Shown: piece by piece, positions 14,811-23,009 of the stretch
How positions within the stretch are numbered: the first letter of the stretch is position 1
Layout of the letters: every line of letters begins with the position of its first letter
NCBI GenBank assembly: GCA_004555205.1
Contig: SFIY01000022.1
Coordinates: 1-42,803 of the forward strand
Origin: Clostridiales bacterium
GTDB lineage: Bacteria; Bacillota; Clostridia; Oscillospirales; Oscillospiraceae
DNA length: 42,803 nt
Reading direction: 5' to 3'
Translations under genes and position numbers: made by a program
The notes under the pieces: generated by a model
Database searches by the model: none
What the model was told of the DNA's origin: nothing
What the model saw: the letters and a program-made list of their open reading frames with translations, nothing else

Positions 14811-15575
14811 TTACATCACGCTGACCCAGTGCTTCATGGCTTTGACGGCATCGTCAACGGCGGCGGCATCGGCGGCATACTGCAGCGTGTCGTCTACGAC
14901 CAGCGCGCCGTGACCGTAATCGTCAAAGGCGTGAACGGCATTCTCGCTATCGCAGTGGGTCAAAAGCAGGAAAGACTTGTCGCAGCGTTTGCGCAATTCT
15001 TTGATGTCCAGCGAATAGCCGGTTTCTGCCATCAAGCCTGCGCCGTGGCGTGCCATCTGATCGGCGACGGCCAGATACAGACGGCGGTCACCGGACATGA
15101 GATTCTGCACATCGCAGGAGGACACATTCGCCGTGCGTACCACGGCAAAGACCGCGTGGTCATCATCCACCGCGCAGCAGTCGCCGCCGGCATAGGGATT
15201 GACGGTAATGGCATCGGCGTTCGCCAGACCCTCCAGCCATGCCTCGGGCAGGGAGGCGCGGCAGTCCACAATGGTGTAGAAGCCGCGGGACTTGGCAATG
15301 CCGGTCAGATTGACCAGCACATCAAAGCCCATAGCGCCGAAGCGAAGATAATTTTCCGCCTTCAGCACCACGGCGGGCAGCTTATCTGCGGCGGCTTCCA
15401 AGGCTTGGCAGCCCTGATAACGCATCGCTTCGCTTTTTGCCATGGGGCAGTCGCCGTACATATCTGCAAAATTTTTCAAAACGCGGGCATTTAACTGCGC
15501 GACCTCCGGACACAGACCCAATGCAATGGGCGTCTTCTTCGCGCGGATCTTTTCCTGCAAGACTTGGATCGACAT
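14811..15575 (-). CDS. orotidine-5'-phosphate decarboxylase-like protein with altered active site
   Basis: ATG 15575 follows AAGGAGA and gives 254 residues. The protein follows the order of type 2 OMP decarboxylases: IALGLCPE near residue 17, the VVLKAENYLRFGAMGFDVL segment, ADAITVNPYAGGD near 140, VVRTAN near 160 and a late ATG-like loop. However, the catalytic stretch that normally reads D-A-K-x-x-D appears as DCRASL: Lys is replaced by Arg and the second Asp by Leu. The usual decarboxylase activity is therefore doubtful. It heads a three-gene operon with the phosphatase-acetyltransferase fusion and ygiQ. It could be a pseudoenzyme or act on another phosphorylated substrate. Family assignment rests on motif order, not on a search. 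Confidence 0.6.
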   Translation of the reverse strand: MSIQVLQEKIRAKKTPIALGLCPEVAQLNARVLKNFADMYGDCPMAKSEAMRYQGCQALEAAADKLPAVVLKAENYLRFGAMGFDVLVNLTGIAKSRGFYTIVDCRASLPEAWLEGLANADAITVNPYAGGDCCAVDDDHAVFAVVRTANVSSCDVQNLMSGDRRLYLAVADQMARHGAGLMAETGYSLDIKELRKRCDKSFLLLTHCDSENAVHAFDDYGHGALVVDDTLQYAADAAAVDDAVKAMKHWVSVM

Positions 15576-15703
15576 AATATTCTCCTTAAAAAATAATATC
15601 TTATATATTATAGCTTGTAAGTGCGTTTTTGGCAATAAATGCACCGTGTTTTTTTCGCTGTATGGGGCAAAGTAGGTGTGTACCGATAAAGGAGTGGATG
15701 AAA

Positions 15704-15880
15704 ATGCAGATAACCACATTTTGGCGTGGTGTAGGCGTCGGCATGGTGACCGGCGTTGTCATGGGTGTGATGATGCCGCCCCATCCGAAGGCGAGAAAGA
15801 CCACTGTCGGTCAGGCCATGCAGCGCATGGGGAACGCCGTGGATGCGGCAATTGACACCGTCACCGGCATGATGAAATGA
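15704..15880 (+). CDS. small glycine-rich membrane-anchored protein, 58 aa
   Basis: AAAGGAG at 15688-15694 is 9 bases from ATG 15704 (ATG 15698 is too close). The product has one N-terminal hydrophobic glycine-rich helix (residues about 6-25, VGVGMVTGVVMGVMM) followed by a short basic, amphipathic tail. This is the layout of small YtxH-like proteins common in Firmicutes, although it is shorter than most. Function unknown. It is divergently placed from the PyrF-like operon and has its own terminator. Confidence 0.7.
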   Translation: MQITTFWRGVGVGMVTGVVMGVMMPPHPKARKTTVGQAMQRMGNAVDAAIDTVTGMMK

Positions 15881-15892
15881 CAGGTATCGCAC

Positions 15893-15920
15893 AAAAGGGA
15901 GCCAAACGGCTCCCTTTTGA
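15893..15920 (+). terminator. terminator after the small membrane protein gene
   Basis: AAAAGGGAGCC, loop AAAC, GGCTCCCTTTT is an 11-bp perfect stem with A/T runs on both sides. Confidence 0.9.
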
Positions 15921-15950
15921 AAATATATGCCGTATTTTGTAAATTCAGCC

Positions 15951-15978
15951 TTGACAAGCGACGGATATTTGGTATAAT
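15951..15978 (+). promoter_or_regulatory. promoter of tRNA-Ser
   Basis: TTGACA (15951-15956), 16 bases, TATAAT (15973-15978): both hexamers perfect. Confidence 0.85.
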
Positions 15979-16008
15979 AACAAATGCTGTTGCAAAACAA
16001 CTGAATAT

Positions 16009-16100
16009 GCAGTGGTATCGAAGAGGTCATAACGAGCACGACTGGAAATCGTGTTGTCGTCAAAAGCGGCACGAGGGTTCGAATCCCTCCCACTGCGCCA
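16009..16100 (+). tRNA. tRNA-Ser(GGA)
   Basis: Acceptor GCAGTGG/CCACTGC, anticodon stem CACGA/TCGTG around loop CTGGAAA (anticodon GGA), a long class II variable arm with a GTCG/GCGGC-type stem, and T arm GAGGG-TTCGAAT-CCCTC. Discriminator G and encoded CCA follow. The long variable arm is diagnostic for serine. Confidence 0.95.
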
Positions 16101-16200
16101 TGCGGTGTTATCTGCGCCATGCGTAACGAAGGCTGACTTTTTTGACGAAACCCCACGTATCATGTCACAATAACAAGAATTTTGTTAAAATATTATTAAA

Positions 16201-16998
16201 TCACAAGTTTCTTGCCGCATTGCTCAAGTGCAGAATCGCCTCCAGCACGCCGCCGCCGATGGCCAGGGCCTTATCCGAAGCCGTGGTACAATAGCTTACC
16301 TCACCGCGGGGGTCCACATCGCCGGATTTCATGCCCTTAAAGACGCTTACGCCGTCGGCCAACAGACCGCGCAGCACACCGTCGATGGTGCAGCGCATAG
16401 GCTCGCCGGCCACATAGCCCACAATGTCGCCGCTTTTGACCCTGTCACCGATGGCATGAGTGGACCGGAACACGCCGTCTGCAGGGGCGCGAAGTACCCG
16501 CTCACCGGCAAAGCCGCCGATCAGACCGGGAATATTGGTGTTCGGCAGAGCGCTGCCCTCGTAAATTACACGGCCCAGTGTGTGACCGCGCATGGTTTCC
16601 ACCACGGCGTGGCAATCCGTTCCGGCGGTAAAGCCGGGGCCGACACCGATGACAATGGGCGCGTCGGTGATGGCGGTGCCCAGATTGCGCTTGGCGAGAA
16701 TGGCGTCCACCAATACCTGCGGCTGCAATGCTTCGCGGCACAGGCATTCGCTGTCCGCCAAAACGGGCAGGAAGCCCTGCTGCAGCAGCGCCAAGGCGTG
16801 GGCGGCACTGTCAGCGCGCCTGGCGGTCACATCCTCCACCGTCATTTCGCCGTGTACGATGGCGTCGGAAAACGCCACAGTACGGCGAATCGCCGTAGGA
16901 CGAGGCAGATCCGTCATAACCACATCGAAACCGCAGTGCCATAGGCGCAGGGCAATACCGCTGGCCAGATCACCGGCACCGCGAACTAAAATCAACAT
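16201..16998 (-). CDS. yqeB: EF2563/YqeB family selenium-dependent molybdenum hydroxylase maturation protein
   Basis: The ATG at 16998 follows AGGAGG by 6 bases and gives 265 residues. The N-terminus LVRGAGDLASGIALRLW is a Rossmann-type glycine loop, followed by an XdhC-like pattern (VVMTDLPRPTAIRRTVAF). The centre IGVGPGFTAGTDCHAVVETMRGH is the signature region of this family. The C-terminal ~90 residues (APADGVFRSTHAIGDRVKSGDIVGYV) resemble a lipoyl/barrel-sandwich fold. The family co-occurs with selenium-dependent molybdenum hydroxylases and is thought to help mature their cofactor, but no such hydroxylase is in this window. It stands alone with an upstream TATAAT (complement of 17062-17067) and a TGTCGAA 0A-like box at 17106-17112. 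Confidence 0.85.
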   Translation of the reverse strand: MLILVRGAGDLASGIALRLWHCGFDVVMTDLPRPTAIRRTVAFSDAIVHGEMTVEDVTARRADSAAHALALLQQGFLPVLADSECLCREALQPQVLVDAILAKRNLGTAITDAPIVIGVGPGFTAGTDCHAVVETMRGHTLGRVIYEGSALPNTNIPGLIGGFAGERVLRAPADGVFRSTHAIGDRVKSGDIVGYVAGEPMRCTIDGVLRGLLADGVSVFKGMKSGDVDPRGEVSYCTTASDKALAIGGGVLEAILHLSNAARNL

Positions 16999-17131
16999 AA
17001 GATTCCTCCTGTCTGGCACATCTGCAAGAGCAGACTTGCATTTGGGCAGTATGCGACTATCATTATAACACCGTTATTTTTATTTGAGAATAGCAAAATG
17101 CAAATTTCGACAGCTTATTTCAGATGGCTGA

Positions 17132-17166
17132 GAAAAAACATACCCGACGCATGGCGTCGGGTATGT
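17132..17166 (-). terminator. terminator of the sortase-LCP-signal peptidase operon
   Basis: On the minus strand ACATACCCGACGC, loop CAT, GCGTCGGGTATGT is a perfect 13-bp stem followed by TTTTTT. Confidence 0.9.
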
Positions 17167-17170
17167 GCGG

Positions 17171-17617
17171 CTATATCCTGAGGAAATGCAGTTTTCTCAA
17201 AAGCAGCAGCAAATAGGGACGAACAGGCCGCAGCATCTGCCACAGCCATACAGCGGCGCGCAGAGAAAAACGCTGACAATCCACATATTTTCCGTTGCGC
17301 TCCACCTGAGAAACCTTGGCAATGACTTGCTGCGGCACCACCGGTTCCCGTTGTGACTGAGCATCACCGCACAGCAGAAGCGTGCCGTCACGGCAAACTT
17401 TGCATACGCGATGCAGCACGCAGACCTCCGGAGAGCGAAAATAGAAGAGAATGTCACCGCGGTGTACGGCGTGACAGGAGGTGAGGATCACAGCATCCTT
17501 TTCGTGGCGCAGGAAAGGCACCATGCTGTTGCCGGTCACTACCAGCCGGCATGATTTGCCGCTGCGCAAAATCGCCTGTATTTTAGGCAGTGCTTCCTGT
17601 ACGGATGTTGCTTCCAT
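17171..17617 (-). CDS. S24/S26 family (SipW-like) signal peptidase-like protein
   Basis: 148 residues, with GGGAGGTGA 6 bases before the ATG. The Ser nucleophile lies in VVTGNSMVPFLR near residue 31, the signature of S26 and S24 peptidases. The partner position reads RGDILFYF...VLHRV near residue 70, a His rather than Lys, as in the archaeal/ER-type (SipW) signal peptidases with a Ser-His dyad. The C-terminus has a proline-arginine hinge and a leucine-rich stretch near residues 130-146 that could anchor it to the membrane. It is last in an operon with sortase and LCP genes, so it may process the secreted protein of this locus or a related one. Similar genes often travel with nucleotidyltransferase-family proteins such as the one at 19948. 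Confidence 0.75.
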   Translation of the reverse strand: MEATSVQEALPKIQAILRSGKSCRLVVTGNSMVPFLRHEKDAVILTSCHAVHRGDILFYFRSPEVCVLHRVCKVCRDGTLLLCGDAQSQREPVVPQQVIAKVSQVERNGKYVDCQRFSLRAAVWLWQMLRPVRPYLLLLLRKLHFLRI

Positions 17618-17644
17618 TTGCTCACCTCCCGGTTTGCGGTTTGT

Positions 17645-18685
17645 TCAGGACGCTTCGGTGGAAGTGACCTCCTCATAGAATACGTCCAGCATCAATTCGT
17701 AAAGCGAAGCAGTATCCGGTGTAAATTCCGCATGGTTACCTGCACCCAACGCGGAGCTTCCCTCGATGGTACGGATCTCACCGGAAAACTCCATAGAGGC
17801 AGCCTGTGTGGCCAGATAGGAAATGGCGCCCAGGTCCAGATCGCTTAACAAATAATCGTCAAGCGTATCATACAGTGACAAAACCTTCGTGGGATTATCC
17901 CGGATCGACTGCTTGACCTGCGCGATCAAAGAGAGCATATACTGCTTCTGCCGTGCCATACGCAGTTGATTGGCATCCACCCGATCCTCCAATCGAGCCT
18001 GCGTGTAAAGCCGTGCCTGCTCGCCGGTCAGAGTGACTTCCTCGCCGGGATACATATTCCAACAACTGCTGATATGGGAAAACGGATAGTCGTCCAATAC
18101 CGTAACGGTGACGCCGCCCACTGCGTCATTCAAGTCGGCAATACCGCCCAGATAGTAGGCGGCATAACCTTGAATCGGCAGGCCGTAAAAGAGATTGGAC
18201 ACGGCATCGCGGGTCAGTTGACAGCTACGATGCAGTCCGTCGCCATAGGAGAAGGCCAGCGCAAGCTGAGCGTTGGCAACGCCCTGGCTGCTGCCGTTGT
18301 CATCAAGAATCTCCATGTCGCACATGGTGTCTCGATTGAGAGAAATAAGCGTCATTTTATTGTGGGCCGTGTCCAGCGCGGCAATAACGACCAGGTCGGA
18401 CTGATTTTGCGCTTCATAGGGAGCGGAGGGCTTCCGGTCGGCATCAATGCCCAGCAGCAAAATGCTGCGCATACCCGCGTTGTAGCGGTATTGCTTGCCC
18501 TTATAGGTGACGATTTGATTTTGCTCATCGGGCAGATTGGGACTGTCTGATGGCTTGTTCATGCTGTTGCGGCCATGCAGCCAGATGAAGAAAACGGTTA
18601 AGCATAAAGCGGCGGCCACACCGATCAGCACATAAAAGGCAATCATAAGCCTCTTATGTTTTTTCCTTTGCTTATCTTTTTCCAT
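17645..18685 (-). CDS. LytR-CpsA-Psr (LCP) family protein
   Basis: 346 residues. A short basic cytoplasmic stretch is followed by one membrane helix (about residues 14-36), then an extracellular domain. LCP landmarks are MRSILLLGIDAD near residue 72, the conserved LISLNRDTM near 114 (Arg contacts the prenyl-pyrophosphate), the DAVGGVTVTVLDDYPF segment near 185, and a late R-x-x-R (EDRVDANQLRMARQKQ) near 235. LCP enzymes transfer undecaprenyl-linked glycopolymers to peptidoglycan or to proteins at the outer face of the membrane. It starts 10 bases after the sortase stop and its stop is 27 bases before the signal peptidase start, so all three share a transcript. A role in attaching polymer to the sorted protein is conceivable but inferred. 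Confidence 0.9.
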   Translation of the reverse strand: MEKDKQRKKHKRLMIAFYVLIGVAAALCLTVFFIWLHGRNSMNKPSDSPNLPDEQNQIVTYKGKQYRYNAGMRSILLLGIDADRKPSAPYEAQNQSDLVVIAALDTAHNKMTLISLNRDTMCDMEILDDNGSSQGVANAQLALAFSYGDGLHRSCQLTRDAVSNLFYGLPIQGYAAYYLGGIADLNDAVGGVTVTVLDDYPFSHISSCWNMYPGEEVTLTGEQARLYTQARLEDRVDANQLRMARQKQYMLSLIAQVKQSIRDNPTKVLSLYDTLDDYLLSDLDLGAISYLATQAASMEFSGEIRTIEGSSALGAGNHAEFTPDTASLYELMLDVFYEEVTSTEAS

Positions 18686-18695
18686 GAAAAACTCC

Positions 18696-19463
18696 TTACC
18701 TGGCGGCTACGGCATATTCCTGTATCAACACGCCCTGCAGCAGATAGCGCTGCATACGATTCTGACGATAGCAGGTAGAGAGCGTGATGACCTTATCACC
18801 GAATGTGGGGAACAGCTCGCTGCGATAGTGCGAATCGATCGCGGTCAGCTCCAAGGAGGCAAAGTAGTCATTGAACTCGGCCTCGTTTGTGAAATCGTGG
18901 CACAGCATCAAATGCTCGCTGGAGTGGGGATAGGCCGCGAAAATCTCGTATTGATACACTTTATCCGGGGTGTAGATGAAAATATAGCGATTGGCGTCAA
19001 ACACAGCGCTGTCGGCAAAGTCGTTGACCTGCGCGAACATCGTGCCCGACTGCCGGTTGTGCCCGTACAGTACGGTCACCGGGTCCCGGAATGTTTTGGC
19101 ATTATAGCGCTGGGAATAGATGCTGCCGCCGGAAAAGTAGGACTTATCCACGCTGTGCGTGTTATAAAAGAGGTCGTCGGAAGCACTCTGTACCACAGCA
19201 TAGTTGATGTTGGTGCCGGGCACTTCGATCCAGGCGTAAATCTCCTCATTCATCTCGAAAAGTGCATCAAAGTCCACATGGATGCGCATGGTGGGCTCCA
19301 GCTTGTCCTGTATGACGGTGCCTGAGATGCCGTTTGTGCCGGTTATCTTGTTATTCAGCCAATTGCCGCGGAAATACTGGAACAGGTACAAGCAGCAAAG
19401 CAGGCAGATAATTGCCGCGATAACGGCAATACTGATCAGAATAATCTTTTTACTGCGCTTCAT
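18696..19463 (-). CDS. srtB: class B sortase
   Basis: 255 residues. An N-terminal membrane helix (residues about 7-28) is followed by a sortase barrel. The catalytic triad is visible: His in VLYGHNRQSG near residue 131, Cys in ITLSTCYR near 229, and Arg in NRMQRYLLQG shortly after. The extended N-terminal helical region (EEIYAWIEVPGTNINYAVVQ) and the TLSTC motif are typical of class B rather than class A. Sortases cleave a sorting signal and join the protein to the peptide cross-bridge. The only plausible substrate nearby is the SPQTG protein at 19536-19772, just upstream across a terminator. In Clostridioides difficile SrtB recognises (S/P)PxTG, which fits that signal. Confidence 0.93.
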   Translation of the reverse strand: MKRSKKIILISIAVIAAIICLLCCLYLFQYFRGNWLNNKITGTNGISGTVIQDKLEPTMRIHVDFDALFEMNEEIYAWIEVPGTNINYAVVQSASDDLFYNTHSVDKSYFSGGSIYSQRYNAKTFRDPVTVLYGHNRQSGTMFAQVNDFADSAVFDANRYIFIYTPDKVYQYEIFAAYPHSSEHLMLCHDFTNEAEFNDYFASLELTAIDSHYRSELFPTFGDKVITLSTCYRQNRMQRYLLQGVLIQEYAVAAR

Positions 19464-19481
19464 AGTTTCTCCTTAAAAAAG

Positions 19482-19522
19482 CAAAAAAAGACCCCATAAA
19501 CGACTGACATCATTTATGGGGC
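19482..19522 (-). terminator. terminator between the surface protein gene and srtB
   Basis: On the minus strand CCCCATAAA ... TTTATGGGG is followed by TCTTTTTTT. It would let the substrate be made in excess of the sortase by partial read-through. Confidence 0.85.
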
Positions 19523-19535
19523 TGATGCTATCATG

Positions 19536-19772
19536 TTATTCGCGTGCTTTCTTGGCAGAAATGACGGCAACTGCGCCGCAAGCCAGTGCGATAACAGCTA
19601 CACCTGCGATGGTGGCTGCATAACCGGTCTGGGGAGAAACGGGATCGGCCTCGACATCGGTATTGTTGTGTTCGGGGCTGACGACCTCGGCGCCGGCATC
19701 GGCGAAAGCGGTCATAGAAAGCATACTGCACATCATAACAACGATCAGCAGGATAGAAAACAGCTTCTTCAT
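19536..19772 (-). CDS. small cell-wall-anchored protein with SPQTG sorting signal
   Basis: 78 residues. Residues 1-25 are a clear signal peptide (MKKLFSILLIVVMMCSML, then AFA-DA cleavage context). The mature part is only about 20 residues, acidic and Asn/Val-rich. A class B-type sorting signal follows: SPQTG near residues 46-50, a hydrophobic helix (ATIAGVAVIALACGAVAVI) and a basic tail KKARE. The motif fits the (S/P)PxTG specificity of class B sortases and the sortase gene is 72 bases downstream. A mature anchored peptide this short is odd: it may be a spacer or scaffold for modification rather than a receptor. SD GGAGG lies about 10 bases before the ATG. Confidence 0.8.
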   Translation of the reverse strand: MKKLFSILLIVVMMCSMLSMTAFADAGAEVVSPEHNNTDVEADPVSPQTGYAATIAGVAVIALACGAVAVISAKKARE

Positions 19773-19804
19773 GCGCAGTCCTCCATTTCACAAATAGTAA
19801 TTAT

Positions 19805-19833
19805 ATTATATACACATAATTCGTCAAATGCAA
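19805..19833 (-). promoter_or_regulatory. promoter of the surface protein gene
   Basis: On the minus strand TTGCAT (19833-19828), 17 bases, TATAAT (19810-19805). An overlapping TTGACG-16-TATAAT reading is also possible. Confidence 0.7.
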
Positions 19834-19874
19834 GACAATTTTTTAAAAAAATATGGTAAGTCATGTGTGAAAAC

Positions 19875-19903
19875 TATACATTTTTTGCGCGATGTGGTAT
19901 GAT
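19875..19903 (+). promoter_or_regulatory. candidate promoter of the nucleotidyltransferase gene
   Basis: TATACA (19875-19880), 17 bases, TATGAT (19898-19903), ending 44 bases before the ATG. The -35 box is weak. It is divergent from the surface-protein promoter about 40 bp away. Confidence 0.5.
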
Positions 19904-19947
19904 AGCATCGCACAGCAAAAAAGGACAGTCTGCATAGAGGAGAAACG

Positions 19948-21168
19948 ATGGAGCTTTGGGATCTGTTTATTGAGGCCCTGCGTGCCGGGATACGCGGTAA
20001 AAAAGTGAATTGGGAACAGGTGCCCACAGAGGTCTGGCAGGAACTGACGGATCTTGCATGGCGCCAGCATGTGCTGCCTCTCATAGTGGAAGCGGTATAT
20101 GATTGCCCTGCATTTAACGCATTGCCGCAGGAGCAGCAGAAGGAGATCAAAAAAGCCGCGATCCGTATCAGCGCCTCTCAAACTGTGCGTACGGCACTGC
20201 TTTTGCAGCTCTATGACGGGATGGCCCAGGCAGGATTGCCCTGCTTGGTGATGAAAGGCGCTGCCTGCCGTCAAACATATCCCGTACCGAGCCTTCGCCC
20301 TTCATCGGACGAGGATCTTCTGGTGGACCCATCAATCTTTGAAAAGTGCTGCCATTACTTTATACAGTGCGGCATGACGCAGCAAGGGAATGTGACGGCT
20401 CATGAATGTGGTTTTCGTTCCCGGGACGGACTGTATATTGAGCTGCACCAAAGCCCGTTTCCGCCTGATGCGTACGAAATGGGCGACAGTAACGGTTATT
20501 TTGCAGCCGCTGCATCCCGTGCCATGACCGTGGATGTGGAGGGCGCCGGGATTCGCACGCTCAATGGTCACGATCACCTGCTGTATCTGCTGCTGCACGC
20601 GTTTAAGCACTTTATCCACAGCGGCTTTGGTATTCGTCAGGTTTGCGATATAATGCTATGGGCGGAAACATACGGCGACAGCGTGGATTGGCAGCGGCTT
20701 TTTGCCCAATGCGAAAGGGTGCATTGCCGTAAATTTGCCGTGTCGGTTTTTCAGATCGGACAGGCCTGTTTGGATTTCCGTGCTGACCGCGCGGGCCTTC
20801 CGATGGCCTTGCTGGAGGAAAGCACACCCTATGAAAAGCTGTTGTCCGACATCCTCTGCGGCGGGGTATACGGCGGTGAGGAACTAAGCCGAAAACACAG
20901 CGGCAGCGTTACATTGGCGCAGGTGCGCTCGGCACGAAGGGGAAAACGCTATTCGCTGCTGCAGACGGTGTTTCCGCCGCGTAAGGACTTGCAGGAAACG
21001 TATTCCTATCTTGCCGAACATCCGGCACTCCTGCCGGCTGCGTGGTGCCAACGGCTGTGGAAATACGGACGGGAGTTACTACGGCGCAGTGACAGCGCGG
21101 CCGGTGACAGCGTGCGGCTGAGCCGGCAGCGCGCCGCGCTTTTGAAGGAATTACAAATCATTGAGTGA
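19948..21168 (+). CDS. nucleotidyltransferase family protein (NTP_transf_5-like)
   Basis: 406 residues after the SD AGAGGAGA. The pattern matches the putative nucleotidyltransferase family annotated as NTP_transf_5: LPCLVMKGAACRQTYPVPSLRPSSDEDLLVD (given here in parts: KGAACRQTYP, then RPSSDEDLLVD near residue 116), followed by a helical half with LLYLLLHAFKHFIHSGFGIRQ. The (S/D)xD in SDEDLLV is the usual metal-binding carboxylate pair. Members are often found beside S26-type peptidases and small secreted or ribosomally made peptides in Clostridia, as here. The biochemical role is not established. It is transcribed divergently from the sortase locus and ends in a strong terminator. Confidence 0.8.
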   Translation: MELWDLFIEALRAGIRGKKVNWEQVPTEVWQELTDLAWRQHVLPLIVEAVYDCPAFNALPQEQQKEIKKAAIRISASQTVRTALLLQLYDGMAQAGLPCLVMKGAACRQTYPVPSLRPSSDEDLLVDPSIFEKCCHYFIQCGMTQQGNVTAHECGFRSRDGLYIELHQSPFPPDAYEMGDSNGYFAAAASRAMTVDVEGAGIRTLNGHDHLLYLLLHAFKHFIHSGFGIRQVCDIMLWAETYGDSVDWQRLFAQCERVHCRKFAVSVFQIGQACLDFRADRAGLPMALLEESTPYEKLLSDILCGGVYGGEELSRKHSGSVTLAQVRSARRGKRYSLLQTVFPPRKDLQETYSYLAEHPALLPAAWCQRLWKYGRELLRRSDSAAGDSVRLSRQRAALLKELQIIE

Positions 21169-21174
21169 AAAAGG

Positions 21175-21210
21175 AACAGCCATACTTCCCGCGGGAAGTA
21201 TGGCTGTTAT
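21175..21210. terminator. bidirectional terminator between the nucleotidyltransferase and ABC transporter genes
   Basis: AACAGCCATACTTCCC and GGGAAGTATGGCTGTT form a 16-bp perfect stem with a 2-base loop centre; it separates two convergent genes. Confidence 0.9.
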
Positions 21211-22965
21211 TTATGCCTTATGAACGGTTAAGCCGTCAATTTCCTTTTGCGTCAACTGCCTGGCACATCCCTCCGTAATGGCGTATACGCGCGTACAGGA
21301 CAGCAGCACCGTGGGCCGATGGGTGGTGACGATGACCGTGCGGCGTTTGCCGGAAGAGAGCATGTTGCCCAGCACCCTGCGCTCTGTATCGATGTCCAGT
21401 GCGGAGGTGGCCTCATCCAGCAGAAGGATCGGGGCGTCGCTCAGCAGGGCGCGTGCAATTGCCAGACGCTGGATCTGACCCTCGGACAGACCGCTGCCCC
21501 GTTCGCCCAACGGTGTATGTATGCCGTCAGGGAGCTGCGATACAAAGTCCCAGGCGCAGGCTGTCTGCAGTGCATCGACCAATTGCCCGTCTGTTGCCAT
21601 GGGGCTGGTCATACGCAGTGTATCGGCAACGGTGCCGGAGAAAATCACTTTTTCCTGCGCCACATAGGAGATCAACGGACGCATACAGGGGGAAAGCGGT
21701 GCGCGATACGCGCCGCTTTCCAGGGCAACTTCACCCTCCGACGGTGTAATCAATCCCAACAGCATACGAATCAGCGTCGTTTTGCCGCCGCCGGAGGGAC
21801 TGACAATGCCGATGATCTCGCCGCTTTTGGCATGCAGGTCAAAGCCCCGGAAGACCTGCCGCCCGTTCTGATAGGCAAAATGCACATGGTCCACATGGAC
21901 AGTCACGCCGTCGCGCACGGCATTTTCTATCAGCGCACGGGATTGCTCATCGGCGGAAAGGTCCTCGCAGGGAAGGTCCAGAATCGCCATGATCCGGCCT
22001 GCGGAAATCGTGGCCGAAATGGCAGAGGGCACCAGCGAAACCAACGAGGAAAAGGACGACGCCACCAGACCGGCCAGTTGGATGAACAGCGTCATCGTAC
22101 CGAAGCTGATATAGCCGCTCCACAGACGATAGACACCCCAGGCGAAGCACGTACCGGACACCACGAAGCCGAGCGTGGACATCAGAAGATGGGTTTTCAC
22201 CGAAAACAGGTTGTAATCCAAGCTGACATGGCAATAAAGCTGCTGCAGGGCGTCCAGTCGGGAGGAAAAGGTGTCATGCAGCGAGAATGCCTTGATCGCC
22301 TGCAGGTTTTGCAGGGATTCCTCGTAAAAGGCTGTCAGCTTTGCCTGAGATTGGCGCACCTCCTGACCGAAGGTACGCATTTTTTTAATAAAGAAGCGGG
22401 ACAAAAGGACCGTAACAGGCGCGCTGAGCAGGGCAATCAGCGCCATCATGGGGTCGTAGACCAAAATAACCGTCAGCGTTGCCAGAAACTGTGCCAATCC
22501 GATTATCAGGCTGGGAATCCACCCCAAAACGCTGCCGGCCACGGTGTTTACATCGTCACTGACGCGGCTGAGCAGATCGCCGGAATGATAGTCCAGAGAC
22601 ATCTGCCAGTCCACCGTCAGGAAACGGCGAAATACATCGGCGCGAATCTCATTGGAGGTCTTGATGCTCAGCTTGGCATTCACACGCTGCGATACGGCGT
22701 TGAGCGCAATCCGGGCAAGCGAGAAGCCTGCATAGACAGCGGCAATCCGCAGGATGACCGAATTATGATGTCCGGTAACAGCATCGATCAGATACTTGGA
22801 AGCCACGCTTGCGGCCAGACCGAGTACCGTCACGGCAAAACCCAAAAGGATATATACAACGATCCCCTTTTTATAGCGGGAGGTATAGCTGTAGATCCAC
22901 TTGGTTTCGTTGATTATGTCGCGCAGCATACCGGCACGAATTTTTTCAATCACCTTACGGAGCAT
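21211..22965 (-). CDS. ABC transporter, fused permease and ATPase (exporter type)
   Basis: 584 residues. Residues ~20-330 hold six membrane segments of an ABC exporter fold. The ATPase half has VSPSGGGKTTLIRML (Walker A) near residue 390, the Q-loop AQEKVIF, LSEGQIQRLAIARALL (signature; GQ then I) near 490 and ILLLDEATSALD (Walker B). Such half-size exporters work as dimers and move lipids, peptides or glycans. It is the last gene of the cps-like kinase operon, separated from the second kinase by about 44 bases, so it may export or flip a glycolipid or peptide under that regulatory module. It could equally be an independent drug or peptide exporter. Confidence 0.9.
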   Translation of the reverse strand: MLRKVIEKIRAGMLRDIINETKWIYSYTSRYKKGIVVYILLGFAVTVLGLAASVASKYLIDAVTGHHNSVILRIAAVYAGFSLARIALNAVSQRVNAKLSIKTSNEIRADVFRRFLTVDWQMSLDYHSGDLLSRVSDDVNTVAGSVLGWIPSLIIGLAQFLATLTVILVYDPMMALIALLSAPVTVLLSRFFIKKMRTFGQEVRQSQAKLTAFYEESLQNLQAIKAFSLHDTFSSRLDALQQLYCHVSLDYNLFSVKTHLLMSTLGFVVSGTCFAWGVYRLWSGYISFGTMTLFIQLAGLVASSFSSLVSLVPSAISATISAGRIMAILDLPCEDLSADEQSRALIENAVRDGVTVHVDHVHFAYQNGRQVFRGFDLHAKSGEIIGIVSPSGGGKTTLIRMLLGLITPSEGEVALESGAYRAPLSPCMRPLISYVAQEKVIFSGTVADTLRMTSPMATDGQLVDALQTACAWDFVSQLPDGIHTPLGERGSGLSEGQIQRLAIARALLSDAPILLLDEATSALDIDTERRVLGNMLSSGKRRTVIVTTHRPTVLLSCTRVYAITEGCARQLTQKEIDGLTVHKA

Positions 22966-23009
22966 TGTTTAACCGCCTTTGCCAAAAAATCAAGAAGAGA
23001 AACGGGATG

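Noticed and set aside
17106..17112. Spo0A box upstream of yqeB
   Set aside because: TGTCGAA matches the core but stands alone far from the -10 box; a 7-bp match is expected by chance in a window of this size.
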